The notes below the pieces were generated by a model, which saw only the letters and a program-made list of their open reading frames with translations, was not told the DNA's origin and ran no database searches. A stretch of 64,000 nt of DNA from Siphonodentalium dalli (lineage: Eukaryota; Mollusca; Scaphopoda; Gadilida; Siphonodentaliidae), in contig CP136061.1 of NCBI GenBank assembly GCA_032622095.1, forward strand, positions 44,027,797 to 44,091,796. The letters are read 5' to 3'. Position numbers and translations under genes: made by a program. Shown piece by piece: positions 34,459 to 46,381 of the stretch. Position 1 is the first letter of the stretch, and each line of letters begins with the position of its first letter.

Positions 34459-35572
34459 TGACTACTTGGGTTTCTGAGATTGAGTGGTGTTCTCATTCTT
34501 GCCACTGCATGGAACTCCTGAATCATTCGATATATATAATAGTGCATTGCCATGATGACTTATATTCATATATTTTACATTCTACTCTGATCGGACTTCA
34601 CACTCTGACCCTCATTTTATCTTGCTATATTATGTTTCCCTACTATTGTTGCAACCATATGGTCTACACCGGGACATTGTTTTGTGTGTTATATGTTTCA
34701 TCTGTGTGGTCTGTCCGTTTGTGTGTGATATACTATATGTCTCATTATGTTGCAGGTATAAGGTCGTGTGTGGTTCTTTATATTTATATAATGCTTGCTA
34801 CTAGTCTCATGCATAAGGTATTGTTTTGGTATACTGGTATTAACATGATTAGAGTTTACTGTATGTGCGTATATATCTCATTCCATTGTTATTTGTTTTT
34901 CAGGTTGTGCTCGACAAGAATAGAGGTTGATTTCGGCCTAAATGTTTCTTATTTTTTACTAAGTATGTTCCCGTGGTCATTTGCCACATTTTCCCAAAAA
35001 ATCGGACCGAGCACAGGTTGGACACTTTTTCGGACCACTTTTACGTACTCGACCCAAAAAGGTTTCGGCCCAAAATGTTCCGCCCAGCTGGCCACTTGAG
35101 AATTTGGACCCATTGGGCCATTTTCCCTTCATTTTTTAGACTTTGCCTAATTTCGAGGCATTTGGGACGTTTCTACCCAAATTTTTTTCAGCCCAAATTT
35201 TTTTTTTTTTTTACTTTGTATGTTCCCGTGGTCATTTGCCACATTTCCCCCCAAAAATCGGACCGAGCACAGGCTCGACACTTTTTCGGACCACTTTTAC
35301 TCGACCCAAAAACTTTTCGACCCAAAATTGTCCGCCCAGCTGGCCACTTGAGAATTTGGCGTCATTTGCCACATTTTCCAAAAAAAATCGGACCAGGCAC
35401 AGGTTGGACACTTTTTCGGACCACTTTTACGAACTCGACCCAAAAAATGTTCGGCCCAAAATGTTCCGCCCACCTGGCCACTTGCGAATTTGGGGCCATT
35501 TGCCACACTTTCCGACATTTTGCGAAAAAGGAATAAGGAATAAGTAACAAAATTCACGTTGCTGACAATGTT

Positions 35573-37042
35573 TCATCTAACGAAATCTATTTTGTGGAAA
35601 ACCAAAAAGGACTTTCCCAACAATACCTTTCTTTTTTTTAGCGTCTCTATCCCATAAGTTATAATGTGTATATTCAGTTTGAGCATTCTGCATTGTTCTG
35701 TCGAACTCTTGGCTACGAGTGGGACGGAAATTCGAACATCGGGAAGTTGATGAATATTGTTCCCCGTTTCCCATGATTCATACCTAAATTGAAGATCGCA
35801 GAGGAATGAGCGAATCGACAGTTGTGTGAGCGTGTATTTTGTCCTGTATATAAACTGTTTCATCACTAGCAGGAAGAGGTTACTTATTGACTTTCTATAT
35901 TCGTGATCTATACCGATAATAATACTCTTCTTTGTTAGATCAATGGGAAACTGGTTGTTTCCTGTCCATATTTCAATTTCCTTTATAAAGGTTTGTACAT
36001 GGGGACAGTACCAAAAAATATGAGAAATGGTTTCCTGTACATTTTGACATCGATTGCAGAAATCGTCGACTCGAAGGTTAGCCACCTTCAGAAATTTATT
36101 AGTACCGATAATTCGCGTGTTTATTCTGAATTGGAGCCACTGTAATTTCGTATCGGTTGTCGTTTTAAAGGGCATGCTCAAATATTCTTCCCAATTTTCA
36201 ATATTCTCGGAAATTTTGGATTCCCATTTTTGACATGAATTTGGCATAATTTTCCCACTTTCTAGAACTTTGTAAAATAACTTCCGCCCTTTTTGTCAAT
36301 GAGTATCGCAGTAAGACATTTAGCTAGGTATGGGCAGGGTATACGGATTAATGGTCGATATAGAGAACTTGCCAATGACATAATCTGACGATTTATGTTG
36401 CTGATTGTTATGAAATCGACGCGGTTGTTGAAATTTGCATATATAATGTGTGTGGGGTATGGAATGTATTATCTGATTGGAATAAATCGTCTATAAAATA
36501 TATTCCCGCATCTCTCCACGATTTAAAGTTGATCGATGAACCTCCATTTTTTATGTTGGGATTATTTCTGATAGTTGAGGCCATAATATTATTATTTGAA
36601 TTATTTAGTCGCATAAATTTTTCACACCATGCACCGAAAACATCTCTCCAGAATGGATTTGCGAACTTGTTTGTTTGCTTTACAATATAACTTGCATGGT
36701 ACGTGATAAATAGTTGGTCGTTTAAGAAAGGTGTGATATTACACAATGAAGCCCACTTTGATTGTTTGCAACGTTTTCAACATTAATCATCTTCAAACCT
36801 CCGTGCATATGATCGGCACATAATTGTTTTCTTTTTATTCTATCGCGTTTGGAATTCCAAACACTCAACTTTGGCTTTGAATCATCCACCACCCTCCACC
36901 TCTTGCCGAGAACCTGATTGTTATCGAAAAATGTAAACATCACATTCAACCGGAACCACGTTTGGCACATTACCATTTCCAGCGATCCATTTATGTATGG
37001 TGGTATGCGAACCCGAAGGCCGAACATTGGCGTTCGATCCAC
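35573..37042 (-). pseudogene. L1/Tx1-like LINE C-terminal relic, copy 2
   Basis: Counterpart of 31706-33175. Here the last block is open for 224 codons (35573-36247), because TGG replaces the TAG of copy 1, and it shows the family's QWLQFRINTRIIGTNKFL motif before the C-x2-C...H-x4-C zinc-binding motif. Still no reverse transcriptase palm; non-functional. Confidence 0.75.
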
Positions 37043-37101
37043 AAATAGTTTTACTGCTAGTCAAATATTGAGTCAACAAATTTTATGGAGAATAAAAAGG
37101 G

Positions 37102-37521
37102 TCAAATATAATTAACACATCTGGAATTTATTATTTGTTCCATTTCCCATAACAAAGCATTCAATTTTCTTGGACTGCTTGATGGAGAACAACTAGTGAG
37201 TCCTAACAGAAATTTGCAAATTGTTTTGTTTTTCGAGGTTAACCAAACGGAGGTAGACAATTGTTTTAAACAATTAACATTGTTACTTCCAATGGCTCCA
37301 ATTTTCCCTCTCTCTAACACATCATCACTTTGGCTTTTCCTCAACTCAAACGCTAAAAGTTGTAGCTGATCTGGCGAAAGTTTTCCCTCTCGAATAGTGG
37401 TTAATACTTCATTAAAAAAATCAGTCGCACGAGAGTTGGTGTCCGTAGGAACATTTTGAGAAAAATTAACACACGCAGCACACAGCCACCGGAACCTGGC
37501 AGACAGAAGGCCCTGAGACAT
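37102..37521 (-). CDS. Hypothetical protein ORF, copy 2
   Basis: 139 codons, differing from 33235-33654 by a few substitutions, for example TTIREGK for TAIREGK and GKIGAIG for GKSGAIG. Same comments as for copy 1: family unknown and only weak evidence that it is real. Confidence 0.3.
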   Translation of the reverse strand: MSQGLLSARFRWLCAACVNFSQNVPTDTNSRATDFFNEVLTTIREGKLSPDQLQLLAFELRKSQSDDVLERGKIGAIGSNNVNCLKQLSTSVWLTSKNKTICKFLLGLTSCSPSSSPRKLNALLWEMEQIINSRCVNYI

Positions 37522-38026
37522 GAGTCCATCGGTTTCAGATTTCTTAATTATTTTGTGATCTCTTACACGGAGAGTGAAAGTCTTACTCTGGCATATTCGG
37601 CGTGTTTATCGGGAACAGTTTCTTGTCGGTAGCATGCTGCACTGAAAGTTCTACGTGAACGCATAGGGTTTCAATTTTCAAGTGGAATGAACAAGGTCGG
37701 TATAACCCCAATGTTATGTTTGATATGACTCAACAAACTAGCCAATCGTGTACGTATATTTTGAGAAACTCATAGTAAAAACGCTGTGCGTGAGCTACAA
37801 GTTCTGTATAGTTATCTATATGATGTGCCATACTTTAATAATGTACCGTTAATATCTGTAGATACCGTTACAAATAGTACTATGTATCGTTCAATAAACG
37901 TTCTTGATAAGTAAATTTAAATCTTTGAGATGTGTACTACATTTCAACGCGAACTTCCGGTTTGGCTGCAGGAAGAAATATGGAGGAATTTCGAGAGAAA
38001 TTGTCGTTATTTCCAAGCTATTTAAC

Positions 38027-38325
38027 GATATGATACCGCAGAAAATAACCCCAGGTTTATTTCTTCCGCCCGCCATAACTGGTTACTTTTCAAACAAAAA
38101 CAGCATCGCCGTGTCGACAAAACGCAACACTTTGTCACAAATGAAGTGACGGTTCTGATTTGGTAAAAACTAAGCAGAGAATAAGGCCACATAATTTCGA
38201 TGAGCAAATTAGCGCTTCATGTTCATAAAGGAAAAACAACCGCTTTGAGAGTAGAATATATAGCTGAATTCAGCTGGGTTAGCTGAATACAGCTATTGTA
38301 GCTATATTCTCACATTTGCCAGACC
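38027..38325. mobile_element. Right end of GGTCTGGCA-family element, copy 2
   Basis: Duplicate of 34160-34458, ending TTTGCCAGACC at 38325. Confidence 0.6.
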
Positions 38326-38770
38326 TGACTACTTGGGTTTCTGAGATTGAGTGGTGTTCTCATTCTTGCCACTGCATGGAACTCCTGAATCATTCGATAT
38401 ATATAATAGTGCATTGCCATCATGACTTATATTCATATATTTTACATTCTACTCTGATCGGACTTCACACTCTGACCCTCATTTTATCTTGCTATATTAT
38501 GTTTCCCTACTATTGTTGCAACCATATGGTCTACACCGGGACATTGTTTTGTGTGTTGTATGTTTCATCTGTGTGGTCTGTCCGTTTGTGTGTGATATAC
38601 TATATGTCTCATTATGTTGCAGGTATAAGGTCGTGTGTGGTTCTTTATATTTATATAATGCTTGCTACTAGTCTCATGCATAAGGTATTGTTTTGGTATA
38701 CTGGTATTAACATGATTAGAGTTTACTGTATGTGCGTATATATCTCATTCGATTGTTATTTGTTTTTCAG

Positions 38771-39392
38771 GTTGTGCTCGACAAGAATAGAGGTTGATTT
38801 GATCCCTCGCGAAACACACGACCAATGCCACAAGTCTATTGTTGACTTCATTGCTGAGAAAAGGGAATGATGTTACATAAAGAGTTGGTTACATTGGTGG
38901 AATCAACGTCGCTCGCATTGGTTAAATGCAATCCGGTCAGATGGTGCACCTTCGACCAATATCTCTGAGGTATTCCACGCTAAAGAATGGCACCACTCGT
39001 CGATGTCTGTTTCAATGATAGATGCTATATATGACGATGTCGTCCATTCGCAGATGTTTAAAGTGAAAATAGAGGAGTATATCAAAGGTACATCCCATGG
39101 TAGAACCGGACCTTCTGCGTTCGATTGTGACTTCAAATCGAATGTTATAAGAAACGAGCGAGCTTACAGACTCGGCAAACGTTGTACTGCCAATGCTATT
39201 ACTTGTGAATTATCACAATCGAACTCAACGAAACTCGCACGACTGAAAATACCCCTCGATGAACGTTGTACACATCGTGACGATAAAATTATTCCGACAC
39301 AGAAGTTGACTAAACCTCAAAAGGAAGCTGACCAAGTAGACAAATGTCGTCCAGAACATGACAAATGCGAGAGATACAACGCAAAATGTTAA
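38771..39392 (+). pseudogene. MULE-like transposase C-terminal exon with one in-frame TGA
   Basis: After the acceptor TTTTTCAG (38763-38770) one frame runs to 39392, broken only by TGA at 38868-38870. Past the stop it reads WLHWWNQRRSHWLNAIR, then NISEVFHAKEWHH and IDAIYDDVV and SHGRTGPSAF. The WxxWWxxRRxH block, the N-x-(A/S)-E-x-x-H block and the G-x-G-P-S block occur in this order near the C-terminus of transposase-like proteins of the MULE type common in cnidarians and molluscs. The role would be transposition; the catalytic part lies in exons not seen here. The first 30 bases of this exon are also present in duplication copy 1 (34904-34933), where the exon is cut off. The tail is lysine- and cysteine-rich. 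Confidence 0.5.
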
Positions 39393-40223
39393 ATGAATTA
39401 TGACTTTGATAACCAGTAGATGACACTTCGAAATGCCTTAAAAATAAAATAATAGACTGAAACACCGATATTTGCAGACTCAAAAAATACATCCGACCTT
39501 AACAGTGACCCTGAATAGAACACACAACAAACAGAATTACCCGGTACCCGAGCGAAAGAGATCTATCCAATTTACTTACACTGATCATTTTAATTTGACC
39601 AATCATATTCTACGATAACTGCAGTAGATACACCGGTTTACTTATCAGAATACTGTCCGAAAAGCAAAACAGCGAGCGTTGTGTATTTTCCCCGATAGCT
39701 GTCTAATCAATATTTACAATACAGTTTCAATATGGTTAATTTACTAATTATTCTGTTTATGGTAACTCTGCAGGTAAAATAATTAAAGTTGCACATATTG
39801 TTTGAAACTTTGATTCAGCAAACCTGAAATATTTATTACACACCATCAACCAACGTCAGATGTTTTAATACGGGACATTTAAAGTTATTCTGAAGGAAAC
39901 AAAATAGTCTATTGTTTTTATCACAATTATTGTAGCTAAAGAAAGTAAAGTTTCGGTCAAAGATATGTCAACGTAGAATTTAATATCACTGCTTCATAAT
40001 GCTGTTAAGTTGAACGGTGCTTTAAAAAAAATTGTCCCAACACAATATGTGCATTTAAATATTTCCGAAAACCATGTCACTAGTAAGAAAGTATGCCAGG
40101 TCATGGCAGAGCATGAGCGAATGCGCGTATTATGTCTTTTCTCTTTAGTTATGCTTTGTTCACAATAAAAAAACAACAAAAAAACTTTGAGTGTCATGGC
40201 AAATGTTATTCATCTGATGCCAG
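39393..40223. other. No recognisable feature
   Basis: AT-rich. No gene or repeat was recognised. Confidence 0.4.
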
Positions 40224-40661
40224 ATGCACTGTCGAAGCTTCAGTGGGAAAGTGGTCTTTCGCCTATGTATTGGAATGTTATCAAGTATTCTGAATGTTAG
40301 TCGGTTCTTCTGTAAAGTTAAAACTGTTATTGAAAATGATGAAATTTGTTTCCGAACGGAAAGATCGAAATATATTAATAATGTCCTAAAGGAACTGGTA
40401 ACCAGTAATTCCACAACGACTTCAAGTAATAACTGGAATATTGTAACATTCTCAGAGTCAAAGCCCATACTTAAAACCTCATTTGGTCAGAAAACTGATA
40501 AGTATAGACAGCTGTCATCCAATTTCACCGCCAGCTGCTGTTTAGGTGAAGCAATATTTGTAAATCCAAATGGATATGATTCTGTTACGTTAATACTTGA
40601 TAAAATCCTAGTGGTCGGGTATGGACTATCGTTGGCTGTGATTGGTCACCGACAACACTAA
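40224..40661 (+). CDS. Hypothetical ORF, doubtful
   Basis: 145 codons with no domain I recognise. It contains a serine/threonine-rich stretch near its middle (SNSTTTSSNNW). No clear splice context or repeat link. Kept because it precedes a plausible zinc-finger frame by 20 bp and could be an exon of the same gene. It may equally be chance. Confidence 0.2.
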   Translation: MHCRSFSGKVVFRLCIGMLSSILNVSRFFCKVKTVIENDEICFRTERSKYINNVLKELVTSNSTTTSSNNWNIVTFSESKPILKTSFGQKTDKYRQLSSNFTASCCLGEAIFVNPNGYDSVTLILDKILVVGYGLSLAVIGHRQH

Positions 40662-40681
40662 CCCACAGATTCATTGAAACT

Positions 40682-40760
40682 ATGTTTAAATGTAGACAGT
40701 GTGCTCATGGGTTTACGGGTGCTGTTCTGTTAATTGGGCACCAATTGAAGTCCCATGATA
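40682..40760 (+). CDS. Single C2H2 zinc finger frame
   Basis: MFKCRQCAHGFTGAVLLIGH followed by QLKSHD fits the classical C-x2-C-x12-H-x4-H zinc finger with the conserved aromatic and leucine positions. A possible donor (ATAAG/GTGTAT) follows at about 40764. Single N-terminal fingers of this kind are common on transposon-encoded proteins in invertebrates, but nothing here identifies the parent gene. The frame continues to 40873 without further motifs. Confidence 0.35.
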
Positions 40761-40950
40761 TAAGGTGTATAAATTTGAGCCTTCTGACAGAAAGAATGGG
40801 GATATTCTTGTGCAACCAGGTTTTGTGCGGCCATTCTGGAAGCCATCTCCGAAACAAAAAATCACTTTATTGATACATGCAGCCATGTACATGGAGTTTA
40901 CAGCGCATATAATATTTATCAAGTTTAACATTCAGTTACATCCAATTTAG

Positions 40951-41204
40951 TGACCGTTGTCTTATAATCTGAATTGGTTTATCCCACCCCAATAATTATC
41001 TTGATTGCTATACATACAGGCATATATATGCATACGTAACGTTCATATTAAAGTGCTTTCCGAGCAGTAATCAATATTTCAGCATGTTCCAGTTGTATTG
41101 TTATGAAAATATAACACGAGTGGCAATGATCCTGTAGCTCAAACTACCAAACTGAAAACAATCCATTTTAATCAGGACAAATATTTGGTAGTTAACTAAT
41201 TTGA
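40951..41204. other. No recognisable feature
   Basis: Short AT-rich gap before the palindromic region. Confidence 0.4.
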
Positions 41205-42060
41205 GGTAGTCCAGGAGCTATTGGTAGACCTCTGCACCCCCCCCCCCCCCCCACAGGACTCAACTTCACCCCACTAATTTTCTTTCTTAATTTCTCCTCT
41301 AATTTTATTCGGTTGTTAACAGGACAAAAAAGTGGCCGCAGAGACTCCAGACAAGATGGCGTCCATCATGGCGCAATTGTTTTTATATGCACCAGGTCAA
41401 TTTGGTCGCCGTTATAGTAAAGATGATGTCACATGCGGACTTTTTTCCTTTCGATTCGTTATGGTAATATACAACCCTTACAAATTAACCAAAAATCCAA
41501 TATGGCGGCCAAGATGGACGCCGAAATGTGAAAAATTGCCATTTTTCGGACATTTCACCACATTTCGTTTGTCTCTGCGGGAAAATATTGGCATCTTGAC
41601 GCGATTTTATAAATTTATCGTCTAGAAGAATCATCGGCGAATACACAGGGACCATAATATACATTCCTTGTCGTACATTTTTGTCACATATCACGTTTTC
41701 CCAAATGCCGGTATAATCCGGTCAAAGCTAAAACGACGCTAATAACGCAATGTCGGTTTCGAATCAATGAGTGTTTTTGCTATTATCACTCCAGCCATCA
41801 TTTTATATGTGCAGGAGATACCTGGGCTATGATTCTTCTTTTACCTGAGTGGAATATTCATCCAAATCCAAGATGGCGGCCAAAATGGCCAACAGAAATA
41901 GAAAAATTGCCGAAAATCGCTGATTTTAACATCAGTGAGAGTTATTGTCACAACAACTCCACACCTGCTTATTATTGTGAGTTGGGAACACTGAGTCGAA
42001 GAACTGTCCTTATATTGCATCCAAATAAATGTCCCCCAAATCCAAAATGGCGCCCTCAAT
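41205..42060. repeat. 'A' repeat and diverged 'aagatggcggcc' units
   Basis: 41205-41520 (ATTGGTAGACCTCTGC, poly-C, GGACTCAACTTCACCC, GCACCAGGTC, TATAGTAAAGATGATGTCAC) is repeated directly at 55570-55900. AATCCAAGATGGCGGCCAAA-like blocks recur at about 41498, 41864, 42037, 42164 and 42325, a degenerate array of uneven spacing. Confidence 0.65.
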
Positions 42061-45000
42061 GACGGACAGATTCAACTTAAAATCCCTCATATTCACATCA
42101 TTGGGCATTATTGTCGAGACAACACCACCCATTACCTTACATCCCATGCAAGAACTTGTTTTCCAAATCTAAGATAGCGGCCAAAATGGCGACCGATATT
42201 TGAAAACACGCCTACATTCCTTTACTTTCTTACGATGGGCGTTATTGTTTCGCGACTTCTACCCACCATTACATGTTTATATGGAATATTGATATGAAGT
42301 ATTCATTTTATTTGGCAATTGATACTCAAGGTCAATATGGCAGCTAAACTGGGGCCAGAAATTGAAAAGAAATCGATATTTTCACATACAAATTTCAACT
42401 TTTTGTCATAATATCGTTATGTATGGACGAAACTATACACAAACCATCAATTAGTTCAACTTAAAACGTATCAAAACGTACAACATTGCTCGTATCCTTC
42501 TGGAAGTACGAAAACCCACAATTAATATCGCGATGTGGCATTTCGAAATCCATTCGCCCAATAGCCATATTAAAACAATTACCTGATAACAGATTCTCAT
42601 TTGCCACGTCCTTAATGGTCTGGACCAGTTTCCATTTCTTTGCCTGATAAATCGAGGTCGCTCACACCGACAAAGTATTCAACATTTCCCGGGAGGAGGG
42701 TCCCGCTAATCATAACGTTTCAAACAATTAATTTTCCGGTGTCTAGCTTAAGATGTTAAATAATTGTGCTAAATATGGGATTTTTTGAACTAGAAAGGCA
42801 TATGGTCGATACAAGCCTACAGGAGGTCATCTCTATGCCTTTCTCATACCCCATGGGGATAACGACATATTCACATGGCGAACTTCCCAGTTAACTACAC
42901 ACTTCTCAATAGATGGTTCCACTCACAAACTTAGCGAACGTATTGGCATACGTGAACAACTTCGGCAGTGTTTCGAAGGTAGCTAGCTGTCTCATTCCCT
43001 TGGACAGATGCCTATCTGCTAAGTAGAAGACCATAATGTACCGACTACCCACACTTCATGATCCTAAGCAAAGTGTGTGACGTCCCGCAGTCGTCTCGTC
43101 GAATAGCTCCCAGCAGAGAAGAACGATACTCGCGGTGCTAATTTATGGACATGATCCATGACAGTGGGAATGAAATGGTCCACGGTATAAACCCCTACAC
43201 CAGGTGCATGTTTCAGATATAGAATGTCATGCGTGTTGGTTTTTTTGGTGTGGTTAGATTGTATTTCCACATCCGTTTCAAGGCCGTTCTGAATCAACTT
43301 GACCAGACGTATATTTTTGTCTGGATAATACTATCCTAGCCTCCCCAGAACAGTCGGATGGGCTAAAGGATAATATATTTATGGAATGAAGGTATGCGTT
43401 GTTGTTATCCTATCTCAGGGTTAGTGTCAGTATGTGGGCGGTATTATTCAAGAAAATGTCAGGAACTGTGGTGCATTTATTTCACTGTGTCTTTAAAGAA
43501 CAATTTAGAGTCTCGACGGTAATGGATGTGGACGTTGGTGAACGTGACCTTTTTGATCATATAACTTTAGAATATAGTAGTTAATATGTCTCACGCAGGA
43601 AAATGGTTGATGTTACCAATAAATCACTTGGTGTACCCAACGTAGATTAAACTGAATGCAAGATCTCATCAAAGTAACATTCCTCTAGATGTTCTTCGCG
43701 TTGAACATTTCACCCTTGTGTTGATGGCAGGAACTGTGGTGCATTTATTTCACTGTGTGTTTAAAGAACAATTTAGAGTCTCGACGGTAATGGATGTGGA
43801 CGTTGGCGAACGTGACCTTTATGGTTATATAACTTTAGAATATAGTAGTTAATATGTCTCACGCAGGAAAATGGTTGATGTTACCAATAAATCACTTGGT
43901 GTACCCAACGTACATTAAACTGAATGCAAGATCTCATCAAAGTAACATTCCTCTAGATGTTCTTCGCGTTGAACATTTCACCCTTGTGTTGATGACATTG
44001 TACTTTCTTGAATAATACCGACCACCAACCAGCGTGAGTATGACATATCAACTATCAAATGCATCGTCATTAAGACTACATCCCAGTATGGGTGGGGCTT
44101 ACATAGTAGTAGCCACTGGTACATGCCTGGTCCAGTTGATTAAGAACGATTGTTATTACCTGCTTGGATATGTATGATGAGACGATTGCTGGACGCCACC
44201 ATGACTGTTTTTTATTATCATGGTCAAGAAGTGTGGGTATATTACGCATTATGGTCTTCTACGCCTTAACACAATAGGCACCCGTCAAATGTTAGGCTTT
44301 CAACATTCGAAGCCATATACAGAAGTTGTCCGGCTACGTCAGTACGTGAATATGTGAATTGATGAACCATATAGTGAGAAGTGGCTGTATGGGAAGATCA
44401 CCAGATGTACATTTTGTTATCCACAGTAGGTAACCAAATCTGAAAAATACGCAGATAGAGATCCTTCTGAAAGCTAGTATACGCATCGACCGCAAACCTT
44501 TCTAGTTTATCACGCAAGATGACGCTCAGATCCCATATGTAACATCTGAATTATACCATAAGCTACCACGATTGAAGCTCACCAAGAATAAGAAATCCCA
44601 GCTACCGAGACAAACACGTGAGCTTGACACCGGCATATGTGTTGTTTGAAACATTCCGATTAGTGGGACCCTTCTACCAAATAGTGTAGAAAACTGTGTT
44701 GGTGTGAGCGAGATAGATTAATGTGACGAAGAGACAGATGCTGGTCCAGATAATGCTGAATGTGGGAAATCATAATAAGCTCAGGTTCTGTTGTTTTGAT
44801 TCTTGGAAGTCATAATATGACTATTCGGCGCACCCATATACCGTTACGGCCATTATGGGCGCTTGGTGGAGATTGGATTTATAAATGCCACATCGCGATT
44901 AGTGTGGGTTTTCATCCTTCCAAAAGGCGACGACCTATGTTGGAACTAATATATGGCTTATGTACCGTTTCGTCCTATCCATACATATTGATATTATGAC

Positions 45001-45330
45001 AAACTTGAAATTAGTATGTGACAATTTCGACTTCTTTTAAATTTCTGGCCGCCAGTATGGCAGCTATCTTGACTGTGAGAGTTGGCCAAGCTCAAATGAA
45101 TACTTCATACCAATGTTCCATATGAACATGTAATTGTGGGAAGAATTCGCGTAATAATAACGCCCATAGTAATAAGAAAGTCAAGGAATGTAAGCTTGTT
45201 TTCAAATTTTGGACGCCATTTTGGCCGCCATCTTCGATTTGGAAAACAGTTTCCTTCATCAGATGCAAGGTATTTACTTCACCTCATTATTTCCATCTCA
45301 ACTGTCAGCATAGGGTTAAGTTGAGTCCTG
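42060..45330. mobile_element. Imperfect palindrome, arms ~1.35 kb
   Basis: The left arm (about 42060-43459) and right arm (about 43996-45330) are reverse complements with many differences. Examples are GCGGCCAAAATGGCG at 42177 against CGCCATTTTGGCCGC near 45225, ATATGGCAGCTAA against its mirror near 45055, TTATGGTCTTCTACG near 44250 against its mirror near 43030, and GTATTATTCAAGAAAATGTC at 43441 against its mirror near 44010. The centre is a 268-bp tandem duplication. No coding motif was seen. It is a foldback element or a decayed palindromic duplication. Confidence 0.7.
43460..43995. repeat. 268-bp tandem duplication at palindrome centre
   Basis: CAGGAACTGTGGTGCATTTA starts at 43460 and 43728, and the two units (43460-43727, 43728-43995) differ at only a few bases, for example GGTGAACG/GGCGAACG. 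They are far more alike than the surrounding palindrome arms, so the duplication is younger than the palindrome. Confidence 0.85.
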
Positions 45331-45422
45331 TGGGGATGCAGAGGTCTACCAATATCTCCTGGACTATAATATTCTAGTTCACCATGCCACTCATGTTGTG
45401 GGAGACTTGTGTTATTTAGTGT

Positions 45423-45824
45423 TTACCTGTGAGTTGGACAAAGAAAATCAAGTTTATCAGCCTGAACTTCAGTGAGCAATGGGTAGCCCTGGCATTTGGC
45501 ATGGACCCAGTAATGACAGGACCCTTCTGGTGGCATATCGCACCAAAGCCGTCGCTCTTCTTCAATAGTCTCTTCCTGCCATTCTACCGCACATTCCCTG
45601 CACATTTTTACACCGGCGATTGCCTCTTCGCACCACTGTCGAATTCCGGGAGGTCGTAATGTGGCTCGGGGGTGGCGGACTGGTCACTTGCCCCTCTGGT
45701 TTATGTGAACCGTGTTTACGTAGGCGTGATCTTGGGTTATCAGCGACGATGCTGCTGATATGCTTAGCTCCGTAATTGGCACCGCCCGTGGTGTCTCCTC
45801 GTTGTTATTGGAGTTAGTCTCCAC
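45423..45824 (-). pseudogene. PHD-like zinc-finger exon with in-frame TGA (left arm)
   Basis: On the minus strand the acceptor ATATGCTAG at 45825 opens 134 codons in phase 0, starting VETNSNNNEETPRAVP. They are broken once by TGA at codon 47 (45684-45686) and end in MCRECAVEWQEE, then LWCDMPPEGSC, YWVHAKCQGY and FLCPTHR. The C-x2-C...WC...C...H-x2-C...C-P-x2-H pattern is a PHD/RING-type treble-clef finger, a protein- or histone-tail-binding module often found at the C-terminus of transposon proteins. The upstream exon candidate at 46236-46332 joins in frame. The right-arm copy keeps only the finger. Function of the parent protein unknown. Confidence 0.55.
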
Positions 45825-46083
45825 CTAGCATATAAAACAGGCGCCATAACATAAAAGTTCGAACCACTTTGGTTGTTTCTTACATATTCATTATGCATCA
45901 TTAGATTCATGGGTTGACATTGGATGTTGGTTTAGATTTACATCATCACTTAATGACCTGTGTTTACCTGTATACAGCATAGATGACCAATAGTTGTGTT
46001 ACAAGCACTGGCAGGTTGCACGGTGGGTAATGCACAATCGTTAAAATCGCCATAAACAGAAGGAATTTCAAAATATAGAGATA

Positions 46084-46089
46084 TTTTGT

Positions 46090-46133
<44 letters not shown>

Positions 46134-46138
46134 TTATA
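46084..46138. repeat. (TA)n microsatellite
   Basis: An uninterrupted TA run of about 40 bp, with TTTATTTATATA flank; a corresponding AT run is at 54960-55010 in the other arm. Confidence 0.9.
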
Positions 46139-46235
46139 TACATTTTTAACGTTGTATTAATTTAAATATTTTTCAAACTTAAATTCAATACACACACGAA
46201 ATTTTATTTATAAAAAAACATCAAAATATAGTCAC

Positions 46236-46332
46236 TTCCACTCCATGTTTTATTAGTAGTAGCCTGCTGAACTGGGGGTTTTTTCTTTTCCAAATACGCA
46301 TCGATGCCAGTTTGGATACAAATTTCATTAAG
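46236..46332 (-). pseudogene. Candidate upstream exon of zinc-finger gene (left arm)
   Basis: 97 bases between acceptor TTATTTTCAG and the donor position GTGACT, which is degraded from the GTGAGT of the right arm. One frame reads LMKFVSKLASMRIWKRKN and on to LLLIKHGVE, and ends in phase 0, so it fuses in frame to VETNSNNN of the exon at 45423-45824. The right-arm copy (54767-54860) is 94 bases, an in-frame 3-base difference. Moderate evidence; identity unknown. Confidence 0.4.
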
Positions 46333-46381
46333 CTGAAAATAAAACATACTTGAATAAATAATTTCCATACGCAGATATGCA

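Larger units (their letters stand above)
31067..34933. repeat. 3,867-bp tandem duplication, copy 1
   Basis: Every base from 31067 to 34933 has a counterpart exactly 3,867 bp downstream, with only scattered substitutions and small indels. The copy holds the right arm of the foldback element, a minus-strand LINE relic, an unknown ORF and a GGTCTGGCA-family end. It ends 160 bp after a splice acceptor-like TTTTTCAG. TTT occurs at both outer breakpoints and at the junction. Confidence 0.9.
34934..38800. repeat. 3,867-bp tandem duplication, copy 2
   Basis: Second copy, in the same orientation and directly abutting the first. The left junction at 34931-34934 reads GATTTCGG, joining the right breakpoint sequence (GATTT) to the left one (TTTCGG). 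Downstream of 38800 the sequence is unique. Confidence 0.9.

Noticed and set aside
34449-35099. 216-codon frame (and 38316-38870, 184 codons)
   Set aside because: The hydrophobic, cysteine/tyrosine-rich first part lies upstream of a good splice acceptor (TTTTTCAG) and is most simply intron; only the part after 38770 resembles a protein family.
44760-44999. 79-codon frame inside the palindrome
   Set aside because: No mirrored frame in the other arm and no motif; chance frame.
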